This document shows, one piece after another, positions 53,653 to 63,815 of a DNA stretch of 64,000 nt. Below the pieces are notes generated by a model. It searched no databases, was not told the DNA's origin, and saw only the letters and a list, made by a program, of their open reading frames with translations. The DNA comes from Leptospira jelokensis. GTDB lineage: Bacteria > Spirochaetota > Leptospiria > Leptospirales > Leptospiraceae. The stretch is from the NCBI RefSeq assembly GCF_004769635.1, contig NZ_RQGH01000014.1, positions 1-64,000 of the forward strand, written 5' to 3'. The first letter of the stretch is position 1. Every line of letters starts with the position of its first letter. The position numbers and the translations under genes were made by a program.

Positions 53653-56403
53653 CTATTGTTGGACACAAATCAGTTTCTTTGTCGCCGAACAAATGGACTC
53701 TTGGCTTGTAATGCTTGTAGTCGATGCCATTGTCCAAGTTTGTCCGTAAAGAAAATCTGTGGGAGTGGAAGGACAATTTTGATACGTAAATCCATTACAG
53801 TTATGAAAGTATGTGAATCCGTCTCCCGGACAAGTCGGCTGACTTACTTGGGTGGCAGGAGTTAAGGTATTTGTCATCCCTGTCCAATACTGGTCTCCAA
53901 CATTAGAAAAGGATCTTAATAAAACAGTTGGATCAAACCCTGCAGAACCATTGGCAATGAATAATCGAGAAAACTCATCACTGCAGTTAGAATAACCAGA
54001 CGTATTACATCTATAATAATGTCGACCTGCTGTTAATACCCAATTGGCACCATTTGGTATCCTATCGTTTGTTACACTACCACCACTGTTACTGACAATT
54101 AAAGCCTTATAAGTTCCAGCGGGTACTCCGCCAGGTTTGTTATTGTTACAGGTATCATCAGCTGCAAACACTCCTTGGGCAGTCATTTCACCATTGTAAC
54201 TCGATGTGGTTACAAATATTGCCTTACCTGCCGGCTCATCGTCTTCATTTATAATGCTATGGTCACTCGGGTTTGCTGCGTTTTGGTAATTGGTATCCGT
54301 ATTTGCCACCATCACAAATTGGATGTCAAAGGATTGGCTTCCATCTGCAAAGGTATCATCAAGACCAGCCACGGTGAAAGTTTGTTTTTTGAGAGAACTT
54401 GCACAACCTGCATCCGAAGCATTCCCTGGTTCCACTTCACTATTCACTGGGAAAGTGATCGGAGAGGAAGTGATTGCTCCACATTCACCAGAGGCTGCTG
54501 TGCCTGCCGAATACGATTTGCAATTGATATTGATGACCACTGGCTGGGAAGGGTTATTCCCTCCCAAACAAACTGATACTGTTGCCACATTCCCTGTATT
54601 CTCTCTCGGATTTCCTGAATGCGAAATATAAAAAGCCTTTTCGTCATCTGTTGTGGCTGCATATACATCAATGGGGTCATAAGATACGCCACCAGTGGAT
54701 GAAGCAGTTGTAACAGTCCAATTTTGTGTTAAATCCACAAGGATATCATCTACATGGGTTAACACAATTTGGTTTGTCCCGCTATTCTCCATAAAATTAT
54801 AGTTAGATGAAGAGACAGTGGCAGTGGCAGGGACTGTCCCTTCTGTCGTATCGGAACTCGTGAGACCAATTGTCACATCCGATCCAGGAGAAGACTGTGC
54901 AATCATCCAGATGTTGGTAGTACCACCTTCGGCGGTAGACAATCGATCTCCAATGATCCCTCTCGGAGAGCCAGAAAAATTACAAGGTTGGAGTAGGTGG
55001 GTCCCATCATTGTCACAAGAACGAATGCTAAAGGTAGGTTCAGCAACTGTTGTATTGTATGTGGTATCGGTGGATGAGGCAACAAACGAAACAGTATAGT
55101 CCGCATTTCCCGTGTTTGCTGAATCAGATTTCCCTTCCACCTGAAAGGTTTGGTAGCTATTCCAATCAGTTGGTGTAAAGGTAAGGGTAGGCGTTAGAAT
55201 GGTACATTTATTTCCACAATTGGAGGAAAAGGTAAGCGTAACGTTATGAGTTGGTTTTGTCCTTAGTTTCAATTGGAAGTTTGAGTATTTGGTTCCAAAC
55301 TGGTTACTTTCATCCGTGGCAAATCTGTTTACCGCACCACCTGCCGCCCCAGTTGTCCCTGTTGTAGAATCAAATCGCATATAAGCATAACCAGGTACAC
55401 TTTGGTCTCTGTTATAAACGACAACGTTCCTTGGTTTGATTCCATTATAATCGGCATCGGCACTGCTTGTGTTCGAAACTTCTACAGTGTATACTTTGAT
55501 CCCATCGATTTCTAAGTCATCGACAGATGAGATCGTAACTTCTTGTTCTGTCGCAAAGTTGGCATTCGTAAATGTTAACGTCTTTGGATTGGCTGTCCCT
55601 TCTCGGTTGTTTGCATTCACAGAATCAAACACTTCATTGATGGGAATGGTCACATTGGCAGTGGGTGCCGTGCGGAGTCTCACCCGAAAGGTCCCATTCG
55701 TCGCAGTTGCTGATGGACCAGGTTCTTCCATCACACGTGAGATATTGGAAACGCGCACACCTGGTCCTTCGTCATCTTCGACAGAAACAGATATATCACA
55801 GGCATCTTTTCCTGTATAGGTTCCTGCCACTTCTTCCCCACTTCCATTTTTTTGTGTCATGGTTCCAAGGGCTACAGTCATCGGATCTACCTTGGCACTT
55901 CTGTCTGTGTCTTGGACTACGCTGAAAGTAAAACACTGCCTTGCTGCGACTCCATTGCCAGTAAATGTGAGTTTGGTGGGAATGGCAACATCTGGTGCAG
56001 GAAACGTTTTAAGTGATGTAACCCTTGTTCCATAATTGGATGTGATTGTGACTGGGATCTCCAAACTTCCGCTAAATGGGGCAGTTGGGTAAATACAAGT
56101 TTGGAAGGATCGGTAACCCCAAGCAGTTCCTCCGTCAGTGTCGACATCAGTTAAACCATTTTCATTGACAGTGCTAAAACTGGAATTCACATCTCCATCT
56201 TCTACGAGGGAAACCTGTTTTGTCGAAATGGTGACATCAGTGGAACAAGCGGGTGTTCCTCGATTCCCGAACGCTTGTTCAAAACGTTCACTGAGCCCAA
56301 ACAAAAATGTATCACCAGCAGAAACGGAACCACTACACCCCACTAGGAGAGCTACTAAAACTATTATGTTGGTTATCAAAGATATCTGTTTCTTGGAGTT
56401 CAT
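53653..56403 (-). CDS. Large lipoprotein with beta-sandwich repeats and DUF1554 domain
   Basis: 916 aa from the ATG at 56403; the N-terminus MNSKKQISLITNIIVLVALLVGCSGS is a lipoprotein signal. The long middle (about 40-740) is built of roughly five to six beta-sandwich units of ~110-130 residues with Calx-beta-like pattern: GTFRVRLRTAPTANVTIPI, LTFTNANFATEQEVTISSVDD, and again NFQLKLRTKPTHNVTLTFS. The last ~170 residues (GKAIFVTTSSYNGEM to the end, Cys-rich) match DUF1554, a module common in Leptospira lipoproteins. Probably exposed at the cell surface as an adhesin-like protein; this is inference. Confidence 0.8.
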   Translation of the reverse strand: MNSKKQISLITNIIVLVALLVGCSGSVSAGDTFLFGLSERFEQAFGNRGTPACSTDVTISTKQVSLVEDGDVNSSFSTVNENGLTDVDTDGGTAWGYRSFQTCIYPTAPFSGSLEIPVTITSNYGTRVTSLKTFPAPDVAIPTKLTFTGNGVAARQCFTFSVVQDTDRSAKVDPMTVALGTMTQKNGSGEEVAGTYTGKDACDISVSVEDDEGPGVRVSNISRVMEEPGPSATATNGTFRVRLRTAPTANVTIPINEVFDSVNANNREGTANPKTLTFTNANFATEQEVTISSVDDLEIDGIKVYTVEVSNTSSADADYNGIKPRNVVVYNRDQSVPGYAYMRFDSTTGTTGAAGGAVNRFATDESNQFGTKYSNFQLKLRTKPTHNVTLTFSSNCGNKCTILTPTLTFTPTDWNSYQTFQVEGKSDSANTGNADYTVSFVASSTDTTYNTTVAEPTFSIRSCDNDGTHLLQPCNFSGSPRGIIGDRLSTAEGGTTNIWMIAQSSPGSDVTIGLTSSDTTEGTVPATATVSSSNYNFMENSGTNQIVLTHVDDILVDLTQNWTVTTASSTGGVSYDPIDVYAATTDDEKAFYISHSGNPRENTGNVATVSVCLGGNNPSQPVVININCKSYSAGTAASGECGAITSSPITFPVNSEVEPGNASDAGCASSLKKQTFTVAGLDDTFADGSQSFDIQFVMVANTDTNYQNAANPSDHSIINEDDEPAGKAIFVTTSSYNGEMTAQGVFAADDTCNNNKPGGVPAGTYKALIVSNSGGSVTNDRIPNGANWVLTAGRHYYRCNTSGYSNCSDEFSRLFIANGSAGFDPTVLLRSFSNVGDQYWTGMTNTLTPATQVSQPTCPGDGFTYFHNCNGFTYQNCPSTPTDFLYGQTWTMASTTSITSQESICSATKKLICVQQ

Positions 56404-56704
56404 ACGAAATTTCCCATTAGTGGTTCTTTTATTTATAGAACTACAAAAGAAGGACAATCCGTTCATGGCAATTCTATTCTCAAAATTTGGATGAAATAAT
56501 AAAATATAACATGCGTTAATTTGTGTTTAGCTTTTGAGCAAACATTGTTAGTTGTAAAAAATTTTTTGCGTGATTCTACTAATTGAATGTGGCAATCATT
56601 GGTTAATTTATTGGAGGTTTGTGGAAATAAATTGCTACTCCCGTGTGCAAAGATTTATCAATTGATTTCTATACTTGGTGCAAAAGATAAGGACAGTTTG
56701 TTTT
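56404..56704. other. 301-base divergent intergenic region
   Basis: No gene seen. It is very A+T-rich. On the minus strand TATAAA (near 56435) lies upstream of the large lipoprotein gene, but no -35 box at good distance was found. On the plus strand nothing convincing precedes the OmpA-like gene, other than an AAGGA 13 or more bases before its ATG. Confidence 0.4.
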
Positions 56705-57394
56705 ATGTTTAGAAATTTTTTCATCCTATCCTTTTCGTTTTTATTTGTTTTCCAATGCCAAACCACCACCAAACCAGAGTGGATGGAGTCGGAAGCGTTC
56801 CAAAGATTTTGTGGATGTGTCCATATCGATGAATCGAAGCCCAGCGAACATTTGGGAAGTTTGCCAGTTGGTTCGTTGGATAAATTAGGCACCCCAGATT
56901 ATTTAGAAAAATTATACAAAGGCCTGCGAAGTGATTTTGAACACACAGGCACTCCGTTTGAAGAAGTAGGTGGGAGTCTTGTTGCCAAAGGAGTGGAACT
57001 CAAACGGATCGAAGACGATGAAAAACGTCTGAGGGAACTCCTCATCATCATCGACGGAGACGTGGCCTTCCCTTCTGGCAAATCAACCCTCACACCCAAA
57101 GCAAAGGAACTCATTGCAAAAGTAGGAGATGCGATGGAAGCATACCCTGAAACCAATTGTAGGATTGGTGGTCATACGGATAGTGTGGGAGCTTTTTCAA
57201 TGAACTTAAAACTCAGTAAGGAAAGATCCCAATCTGTCAAAAAAGAACTAAAACTTGTCCATAAAATTGCAGAGGAACGATTTAAGGAAGTGGATGGCTA
57301 TGCAGACCAATACAAAATCGTAGATACAATGTTAGCTGAGAAAAAAAATCGTAGGACAGAAATTTACGTAGGGACAGTTCGCATTGTTTATTAA
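56705..57394 (+). CDS. OmpA-family peptidoglycan-associated lipoprotein
   Basis: 229 aa from the ATG at 56705 (MFRNFFILSFSFLFVFQCQTT, lipobox Cys18). An upstream in-frame TTG at 56675 exists but lacks signal-peptide sense. The C-terminal OmpA domain begins around residue 115 and shows FPSGKSTLTPKAKELI, GGHTDSVGA (peptidoglycan-binding TDxxG) and SKERSQSVKKEL. So it anchors the outer membrane to the wall, in the manner of Pal. It overlaps the next gene by 11 bases if that gene starts at TTG 57384. Confidence 0.85.
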   Translation: MFRNFFILSFSFLFVFQCQTTTKPEWMESEAFQRFCGCVHIDESKPSEHLGSLPVGSLDKLGTPDYLEKLYKGLRSDFEHTGTPFEEVGGSLVAKGVELKRIEDDEKRLRELLIIIDGDVAFPSGKSTLTPKAKELIAKVGDAMEAYPETNCRIGGHTDSVGAFSMNLKLSKERSQSVKKELKLVHKIAEERFKEVDGYADQYKIVDTMLAEKKNRRTEIYVGTVRIVY

Positions 57395-58688
57395 TCGATT
57401 CAACTTTTTTAAATTAAAATTTAGATTCAATTTGTTTTTGCACTTTGCATTTGTAATCGTGTTTGCATTTAGATTTGGTTCTTTGTCTGCCGAAGAGTCC
57501 AAACCATTTGCGCCCAATGCCGAACCAAAAAAAATCCAAACCAGTGCAGTCGATAAAGGAAACCCAGTCCAAAATCCAAATCCAACTCCAGGTGCAAATC
57601 CAGAGTCGAATGCAAATTCTAATCCAGCACCCTCTCTTTCTGAAAGAGAAGACAACCAAACTCCCATGGAAATTTTTAACAAGGTCTATGAACACAGGTT
57701 CTTGATCCGAATGGGCTCTGGGATTGGAAAATTATCACCGGCCATCTTAAATGAAACAGGGCCTGCTTGGTTCCAAAATTCACTTTTCCGACAAGTCACA
57801 GAACCTGGTGCGCCACTTTCAGTGCCATACAAACCTGCGAAAGATTTAGGCATCAACTCTCAGTTTTTTGACATTCGGTATGGTTATAAAAACAAATATG
57901 AAATCCAATACGCAGAAGATACCTCCCTTGGGGTTTATAGTCGCGACTTACCTGCTTCCAATAATTTTATTTCACCAAGAACAGACACGTATTGGGCAAG
58001 TAGTTTTGAAGGGAACCGCTTGCTTAGGTTCGAAGGGGTAAGCCAACATTTCCGTTTTTCTTATACCCATCCCATCACAAAAATATTCATGGTAGGACCA
58101 TCCATCAACTTCCATCGTTATACGGAACGAAATAATATTTCTTATGGATCTTATTCGACAAGTCGGCCAGAAGCCTCTGTTCCCAATAAGGTGACTTGGT
58201 CGATTGGTGGGGATGCCAATGCTGAATATTCCATGAAAGGGATTTTGCCTGGAATTTATTCAAAACTAAAACTTCGGGATTGGTGGGAGATTCGCGGGCG
58301 ATTGGAACTCCTTGACCGAAAAGGGAACTTTTCTGTGTTAGGTTCTCAAATCATCCAAGAAGTCTATGGTGATGGAACATCTAATTTCTCTGCAGTATTA
58401 CCTGCCTATGGGGGAAAGGTCAGAGACAAAGGAACCATTCTCAATTTAGAAACTTCCTTCCAATACTGCCGGTTTACTTTAGACATTGGAATGATCCGCC
58501 AAGATGTAAAACGAACTTATGATACCTATTTGGGTGATACCATTGGGAATGTGCCAAGGACAGATTATTCGGCACGAAGTGTGTATATTGGTTTTTCTGA
58601 AATGTCCGCCTCAATCAAACACACGGTGACGGAATTTTATATCATGCCGGGAGTTTCTTTTTTCTACGACGAAGATAAAATCTATTAG
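57384..58688 (+). CDS. Putative outer-membrane protein with Pro/Asn-rich linker
   Basis: 434 aa from a TTG that overlaps the OmpA-type gene by 11 bases; no ATG occurs until residue ~94, so the TTG or another non-ATG start is used. A hydrophobic N-terminus (LFLHFAFVIVFAFRFGSLSAEE) is followed by a low-complexity PNPTPGANPESNANSNPAP linker. Then come about 320 residues with strand-like alternation: FFDIRYGYKNKYEIQYAED, HFRFSYTHPITKIFMVGPSINF. It ends in SFFYDEDKIY. Probably a barrel protein working with the OmpA-like lipoprotein; no family assigned. Confidence 0.6.
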   Translation: MFINRFNFFKLKFRFNLFLHFAFVIVFAFRFGSLSAEESKPFAPNAEPKKIQTSAVDKGNPVQNPNPTPGANPESNANSNPAPSLSEREDNQTPMEIFNKVYEHRFLIRMGSGIGKLSPAILNETGPAWFQNSLFRQVTEPGAPLSVPYKPAKDLGINSQFFDIRYGYKNKYEIQYAEDTSLGVYSRDLPASNNFISPRTDTYWASSFEGNRLLRFEGVSQHFRFSYTHPITKIFMVGPSINFHRYTERNNISYGSYSTSRPEASVPNKVTWSIGGDANAEYSMKGILPGIYSKLKLRDWWEIRGRLELLDRKGNFSVLGSQIIQEVYGDGTSNFSAVLPAYGGKVRDKGTILNLETSFQYCRFTLDIGMIRQDVKRTYDTYLGDTIGNVPRTDYSARSVYIGFSEMSASIKHTVTEFYIMPGVSFFYDEDKIY

Positions 58689-58835
58689 AGTGCGGCAAAG
58701 ATACTGGTTCCTTTCGTTTCCTTCCAAAGGATCAGTTCCCTTTGCCAAACATTCGTCTGCAAAACAAAATCGAATCCATAGGAATTGATTTAAAAAAGTT
58801 TGCATTTTTTGTTTTATTTCCCTATCTAAGAAGGG

Positions 58836-59498
58836 ATGCGTTATCTGTTTGCCCTTTTTATTTTATGTTTTTTCATCGATTGTGGAAATCCTTCCGAACC
58901 CAAAAGCGATCCAAACTCGCAAACGACTGACATAAACCAAACCAAACGAATTGTTTATTTCGGAGACTCCTTAACCGCGGGGTATGGACTTCTCAATTAT
59001 GAGGATGCCTGGCCTCATATACTCACAAACAAAATCAATGCAGAAGGGTATTCCTACCAAATGACCAATGCAGGAGTGTCGGGAGATACAACGAGTGGTG
59101 GCCTCGGTCGGTTAGAGTGGGTGCTCGCGGAGAAACCAAGCATATTTTTACTTGAGTTAGGTGCGAATGATATGTTACGTGGGATCAGTCCTTCTGTGAC
59201 AAAAGAAAACCTAAGGACTATGATCCGCCAAATCAAATCACAATATCCAAACACCAAAATATTGTTAGTTGGTATGGTCGCAACACCCAATATGGGTAAA
59301 AAATATGCAAATGCATTCAACTCCATTTATCCTGAACTTGCGAAGGAAGAGGGTGTCCCTCTTGTCCCATTTATTTTAGAGAAAGTGGCAAGCATTCGGA
59401 AGTTGAACCAAAAAGATGGAATCCATCCCACAGAAGAAGGGCACAGACTTGTGGCAGACACTGTGTACCCTTATTTAAAACCACTCTTAGAAAAATAG
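58836..59498 (+). CDS. SGNH-family esterase/lysophospholipase lipoprotein (TesA-like)
   Basis: 220 aa. The N-terminus MRYLFALFILCFFIDCGN is a lipoprotein signal with lipobox Cys16. Block I, YFGDSLTAGYGL, contains the nucleophile serine; block III, LGANDMLRG, has the oxyanion Asn; block V, DGIHPTEEGH, supplies Asp and His. All catalytic residues of the TesA/arylesterase group are present. Envelope-attached lipid or ester hydrolase; the substrate is unknown. TenA follows after 11 bases. Confidence 0.85.
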   Translation: MRYLFALFILCFFIDCGNPSEPKSDPNSQTTDINQTKRIVYFGDSLTAGYGLLNYEDAWPHILTNKINAEGYSYQMTNAGVSGDTTSGGLGRLEWVLAEKPSIFLLELGANDMLRGISPSVTKENLRTMIRQIKSQYPNTKILLVGMVATPNMGKKYANAFNSIYPELAKEEGVPLVPFILEKVASIRKLNQKDGIHPTEEGHRLVADTVYPYLKPLLEK

Positions 59499-59509
59499 GA
59501 AATCATATC

Positions 59510-60208
59510 ATGTTACCAAGTCCATTCCCCGTCCCTCCATTCGCGAATGAGTGCAAAACGTACGCAAAAAATTCTTTTGGAGCTTCCTTCCAACATCCCT
59601 TTGTTTTAGCATTGGCAGATGGCAGCCTTGATCCCAAACTTTTTCGGTTTTACCAGATCCAAGATGCAAAATACTTAGAATCTTTTTCCGATGCCTGTGC
59701 CATCCTTTCCACAAAAGTGACTGACCCTGAGGATAAACTTTGGCTCATTGATGCAGCGAGGATGGCCCTCGTAGTAGAAGGGCAACTCCACATTGGGTAT
59801 GGGAAAACCTTGGGGTACGATGCAAAGACCATAGCGGAAACAGAACCAACACCGAATAATTTAGCCTACCAAAACCACATGGTCTCCGCTGCGATGAAGG
59901 GAACTGTGCTCGAAGGGTTTTCGGCCATTGCTCCTTGCCCTTGGCTTTACATTGAACTCGGCCAACACCTCTTACGCGAAAAAGGTTCCATCCCCGAAGA
60001 CCACCCCTATGCTTCTTGGCTTAAGATGTATTCTGATCCTGGGTTCAATGACTACATGACCCACCTACTTGCAAGGCTTGAAAAGTATGCCAATCTATCG
60101 GACCAAGCGACTCGGCAGAGAGCAAAGATTGTATTCCAACAAAGTTGCAATTATGAATGGATGTTCTGGGAGCAGGCTTGGACCTTACAAAACTGGCCAT
60201 CCCGATAA
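59510..60208 (+). CDS. TenA-family aminopyrimidine aminohydrolase/thiaminase II
   Basis: 232 aa, normal length. Catalytic Cys143 is in SAIAPCPWLYIE and Glu216 in CNYEWMFWEQAW; both match the TenA active site. It salvages the pyrimidine part of degraded thiamine in Bacillus, but some TenA proteins are not thiaminases, so specificity is uncertain. The ATG has AGGA about 10 bases upstream. No thiamine-synthesis genes or TPP riboswitch are seen nearby. Confidence 0.88.
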   Translation: MLPSPFPVPPFANECKTYAKNSFGASFQHPFVLALADGSLDPKLFRFYQIQDAKYLESFSDACAILSTKVTDPEDKLWLIDAARMALVVEGQLHIGYGKTLGYDAKTIAETEPTPNNLAYQNHMVSAAMKGTVLEGFSAIAPCPWLYIELGQHLLREKGSIPEDHPYASWLKMYSDPGFNDYMTHLLARLEKYANLSDQATRQRAKIVFQQSCNYEWMFWEQAWTLQNWPSR

Positions 60209-60419
60209 AGGTCTGTTAGTTGGACCGAAAGGGGATGGGTTTTCGGAATGGGTAAAGGGAGTGATCCCCATTCTTATCACCTTAGAGATCTCGACTCTCA
60301 TAAGGTTTTGCCGTTTCGTATCCCGATCCCTTCACGGTTGTTTGTTTTGTTTTATCCTTTTTCGACTTTTTTCCTTGCCGATTTGTCCTGATTCCAAATG
60401 ATGGTTTCACAAACCTTCT

Positions 60420-60491
60420 GCGGGAATAGCTCAGCGGTAGAGCATCTCCTTGCCAAGGAGAGGGTCGCGGGTTCAAGTCCCGTTTCCCGCT
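60420..60491 (+). tRNA. tRNA-Gly (anticodon GCC)
   Basis: 72 bases that fold into a full cloverleaf: acceptor arms GCGGGAA and TTCCCGC with discriminator T, D-stem GCTC/GAGC, anticodon stem TCTCC/GGAGA around TTGCCAA (anticodon GCC), and T-arm GCGGG/CCCGT with TTCAAGT in the loop. The 3' CCA is not encoded. It precedes tig by 62 bases. The 211-base gap on its upstream side (60209-60419) holds no gene that I can see. Confidence 0.95.
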
Positions 60492-60553
60492 AATGAAGGT
60501 CTTCTTCTTTTTCTTTCCACTACACTCTCTTTATTTACACTGGATATAATACG

Positions 60554-61900
60554 ATGGAATTTACGGCTAAAAAAAATAACAACGCAACTTGTGACCTCAG
60601 CATTCAATTTAGCGCTGAAGAAGTCCGCACTGCCTACTCTAAGGCTTACAAAAATGCAGCTGAAAAAGTAAAAATCCCTGGTTTCCGACCAGGAAAAGCT
60701 CCCCTAAACATGGTGGAAAAAGTCCTTGGTGACTCTGTGATGGACGATGCTGCCAACATAATGCTCAACCAAGCTATGGCAGACCTATTTGATAAATTGG
60801 AACACAAACCAATTCGTTTGCCACAATTCCAAATGGAAACCTTTGATAAAAATACAGGTGCCAAAGCGAAAGCAACTTACGACACAAAACCTGAAGTCAC
60901 CTTACCGAAGTTAAAGAAAATCAAAATCCAACCAAAAGAAATTAAAATTTCTGATGCTGACATCCAAAAAGAATTAGAAGGCATCCAAAAGAATATGGCC
61001 CGTAATTCTTTGAAAGAAGAATCTGAGCCAGTCGAAGCAGCTGACCTACTCGAAATTAATTATAAGTTTAAAGAAACTGGGAAAGAATACCCAGAGCAAA
61101 GCCAAACAGGTAAATTCCAAATGGGAGCACCTCAAAACCCTCCAGGGTTTGAATCCAACCTACTTGGAATGAAGTTAAATGAAACAAAAGAATTTACGTT
61201 CACTTACCCAGACGTGTATCCTGCTTCCCCTGAATCCGCTGGAAAATCCATCATCTATACAGTGACGGTTACGGCGATTTACAAAGTGACTTACCCTGAA
61301 ATCAACGATGACTTTGCATCAGAAGTAGATGGTTCTGCCAACTTACAAGAGTTAAAAGAAAAAACAAAAAAACAACTTGTTGAAATATTTGGAAATGCGC
61401 TCACCAAACGAGCAACCGATGATGCATACAACGAAATCATCAAAGAATCTAAATTCATCATCCCTGAATCTCTCATTTTGGAAGAAACAGAAACCGTATT
61501 CAAAAATTTTATGCGTGAATTTGGCCTTCCTGTGACCTCACTCTCCGACTACGCAAAACGTCTCGGAAAGGAAGAAAAGGAAGTGAGAGAGTCCTTCTCC
61601 AAAGCGGCAGAAAAACGCATCCAAACTTACATTTTGAAGCAAAAAATCGCAGACGACTACAAAATCCAAATTTCTGACGAAGAAGTGGAGGCAGGTTACG
61701 AAAAAGAAGCCCAAGCCCAAGGAATTCCTGCCGAAACTCTCAAAAAAGAAGTCCAAAAACAGAAGGCGGAAACCTACTACCGTGACAAATTCCTGTTTGA
61801 TAAAATTGACGAGTTTGTTTACGCTGAAGTAGAGAAAAAGTCGCCGAAAGCAATTTCAACGGAAGAAGCTGAGAAAATTCTTAGCGGGAAAGAAGAGTAA
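60554..61900 (+). CDS. tig: Trigger factor
   Basis: 448 aa. Ribosome-bound chaperone with peptidyl-prolyl isomerase domain. The N-terminal ribosome-binding region contains the VKIPGFRPGKAPLNMVEK signature (GFRxGKxP). The PPIase middle (about 150-240) is recognisable by LEINYKFKETGKEYP and FEFxxPxDYP-equivalent EFTFTYPDVYPASPE; the substitutions leave the isomerase active site uncertain. The remainder is the helical C-terminal cradle. Operon with clpP and clpX. Confidence 0.95.
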   Translation: MEFTAKKNNNATCDLSIQFSAEEVRTAYSKAYKNAAEKVKIPGFRPGKAPLNMVEKVLGDSVMDDAANIMLNQAMADLFDKLEHKPIRLPQFQMETFDKNTGAKAKATYDTKPEVTLPKLKKIKIQPKEIKISDADIQKELEGIQKNMARNSLKEESEPVEAADLLEINYKFKETGKEYPEQSQTGKFQMGAPQNPPGFESNLLGMKLNETKEFTFTYPDVYPASPESAGKSIIYTVTVTAIYKVTYPEINDDFASEVDGSANLQELKEKTKKQLVEIFGNALTKRATDDAYNEIIKESKFIIPESLILEETETVFKNFMREFGLPVTSLSDYAKRLGKEEKEVRESFSKAAEKRIQTYILKQKIADDYKIQISDEEVEAGYEKEAQAQGIPAETLKKEVQKQKAETYYRDKFLFDKIDEFVYAEVEKKSPKAISTEEAEKILSGKEE

Positions 61901-61903
61901 ACT

Positions 61904-62506
61904 ATGTCCACATTATTACCTTATGTTTCAGAACAAACTAGCCGTGGCATCGATCGCATGGATGTCTATTCCAGACTCCTTCGGGATCGGATCATTTTTT
62001 TAGGTGCTGGGATTGACGACACCTATGCCAATGCTGTTTGTGCCCAACTTTTGTTTTTAGAAGCAGAAAACCCAGACCGTGATATCTATCTCTACATCAA
62101 TAGCCCAGGTGGGTATGTGAGCTCTGGCCTTGCCATTTATGACACGATGCAGCTCATCAAACCAGAAGTGAGAACCCTTTGCATCGGACAGGCATCTTCC
62201 ATGGCGGCACTTTTACTTGCAGGTGGGGCGAAAGGAAAACGTTCTGCACTTCCCAATTCTCGGATTATGATGCACCAACCTTACGGTGGAGCCGGTGGGC
62301 AAGCTTCTGATATTGAAATTTCAGCAAAAGAAATCATCAAGACGAAGAACACTTTGATCGATTTATATGGTAAACACATCGGGAAACCTGCGGCGCAGAT
62401 CCAAAAAGACACGGAAAGAAATTTCTTTATGAGTGCTGAGGAAGCGAAAGAATACGGTATCATTGATAACGTGATCCTAGAACGCAAACAAATGATACAA
62501 GCCTAA
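61904..62506 (+). CDS. clpP: ATP-dependent Clp protease proteolytic subunit ClpP
   Basis: 200 aa. Serine protease subunit that forms a 14-mer with ClpX. The catalytic Ser99 lies in [13 protein letters not shown], His124 in [15 protein letters not shown], and Asp in the [11 protein letters not shown] segment. [16 protein letters not shown] and the processing region are as expected. It starts 3 bases after the trigger-factor stop. Confidence 0.96.
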   Translation: MSTLLPYVSEQTSRGIDRMDVYSRLLRDRIIFLGAGIDDTYANAVCAQLLFLEAENPDRDIYLYINSPGGYVSSGLAIYDTMQLIKPEVRTLCIGQASSMAALLLAGGAKGKRSALPNSRIMMHQPYGGAGGQASDIEISAKEIIKTKNTLIDLYGKHIGKPAAQIQKDTERNFFMSAEEAKEYGIIDNVILERKQMIQA

Positions 62507-62521
62507 GGAGGGCTAAACTCC

Positions 62522-63802
62522 ATGACCAAACGTGCAAGCCAAACAGGGAATTCCAGAGAAAAGTTACATTGTTCTTTCTGCGGAAAGGCCCAAGACGAAG
62601 TAAGAAGGCTTGTAGCAGGTCCTGGAGTTTATATCTGCGATGAGTGTATTTCCTTATGCAATGAAATCATCGCCGAAGAACCACAATCAGGTGAAAAAAC
62701 TGCGATTGTAGGGGACATTCCAAAACCTACCGAAATCAAAAAAATATTAGACCAGTATGTGATTGGACAAGAACAAGCAAAAAAAGCTTTGTCCGTTGCG
62801 GTTTACAATCACTACAAACGTATCTTCCATAACGAACGTAAGGCGGGAGACGTTGAATTGGAAAAATCCAATATCATGCTCATTGGGCCAACGGGCTCTG
62901 GAAAAACCTTACTGGCACAAACTTTGGCTCGCATTTTAAAAGTTCCTTTTGCCATTGTGGATGCAACTGCTCTTACAGAAGCAGGTTATGTGGGTGAGGA
63001 CGTGGAAAACATCATCCTCAAACTCATCCAAAACGCTGACAATGATGTCAAACGTGCTGAAATGGGAATCATCTACATCGATGAGATTGATAAAATTTCT
63101 CGTAAGTCTGATTCTGCTTCCATCACTCGCGATGTGAGTGGAGAAGGGGTACAACAGGCCCTTCTCAAAATCATTGAAGGGACTGTTGCGAATGTCCCTC
63201 CACAGGGTGGGCGAAAACACCCACACCAAGAATACATCCCGGTCGAAACCAAAAACATTTTATTCATCTGTGGGGGAGCTTTTGTTGGTCTCACTGATAT
63301 CATCAAACAACGAGTTGGTGTAAAATCCATTGGATTCCATTCCAATGAAGCAGTGAATGACAGAGGACGTAAAATTGAAGAAGGGGAGTCCATGGTGCAC
63401 CATGTGATCCCTGATGATTTAATGAAATTTGGCCTCATTCCAGAATTCATTGGACGTCTACCGATCATAGCGACTCTCGACGAACTTACCATCGAAAGTT
63501 TAAAATCGATTTTTACAGAACCAAAGAATTCCCTTCTCAAACAATACCAAAAGATGTTTGATATCGAGAATGTAAAACTCAAGTTCACTGAATCTGCCAT
63601 CGAAGCCATTGCGCAAACGGCAATCAAACGAGAAAGTGGTGCTAGGGGATTACGTGCTATCGTAGAAGAAATTATGATGGAGCTCATGTTCCAAATTCCA
63701 TCTCGAAAGGATGTATTGGAAGTTGTGGTGACAGACGAAACGGTTCTCAAAAAAGAAGCACCGATTACAATTCTAAAAGGGGATATCGAAAAGATCGCAT
63801 AA
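62522..63802 (+). CDS. clpX: ATP-dependent Clp protease ATP-binding subunit ClpX
   Basis: 426 aa. The N-terminal C4 zinc finger (CSFCGKAQ...CDECISLC) is followed by the AAA+ module: Walker [13 protein letters not shown], pore loop GYVGED, Walker [12 protein letters not shown] and sensor/arginine-finger segments such as [10 protein letters not shown]-like ClpP contact loop expected near residue 275 is covered by [11 protein letters not shown] Gly/Gly-purine-rich AAGGAGG site precedes the ATG. The following gene begins shortly after, with only 13 bases between. Confidence 0.96.
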   Translation: MTKRASQTGNSREKLHCSFCGKAQDEVRRLVAGPGVYICDECISLCNEIIAEEPQSGEKTAIVGDIPKPTEIKKILDQYVIGQEQAKKALSVAVYNHYKRIFHNERKAGDVELEKSNIMLIGPTGSGKTLLAQTLARILKVPFAIVDATALTEAGYVGEDVENIILKLIQNADNDVKRAEMGIIYIDEIDKISRKSDSASITRDVSGEGVQQALLKIIEGTVANVPPQGGRKHPHQEYIPVETKNILFICGGAFVGLTDIIKQRVGVKSIGFHSNEAVNDRGRKIEEGESMVHHVIPDDLMKFGLIPEFIGRLPIIATLDELTIESLKSIFTEPKNSLLKQYQKMFDIENVKLKFTESAIEAIAQTAIKRESGARGLRAIVEEIMMELMFQIPSRKDVLEVVVTDETVLKKEAPITILKGDIEKIA

Positions 63803-63815
63803 AGTTAGTTTGTTT

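Noticed and set aside
60209..60419. Extra small gene between tenA and the tRNA
   Set aside because: Only short frames without ribosome-binding site; they overlap the tRNA or tenA end.
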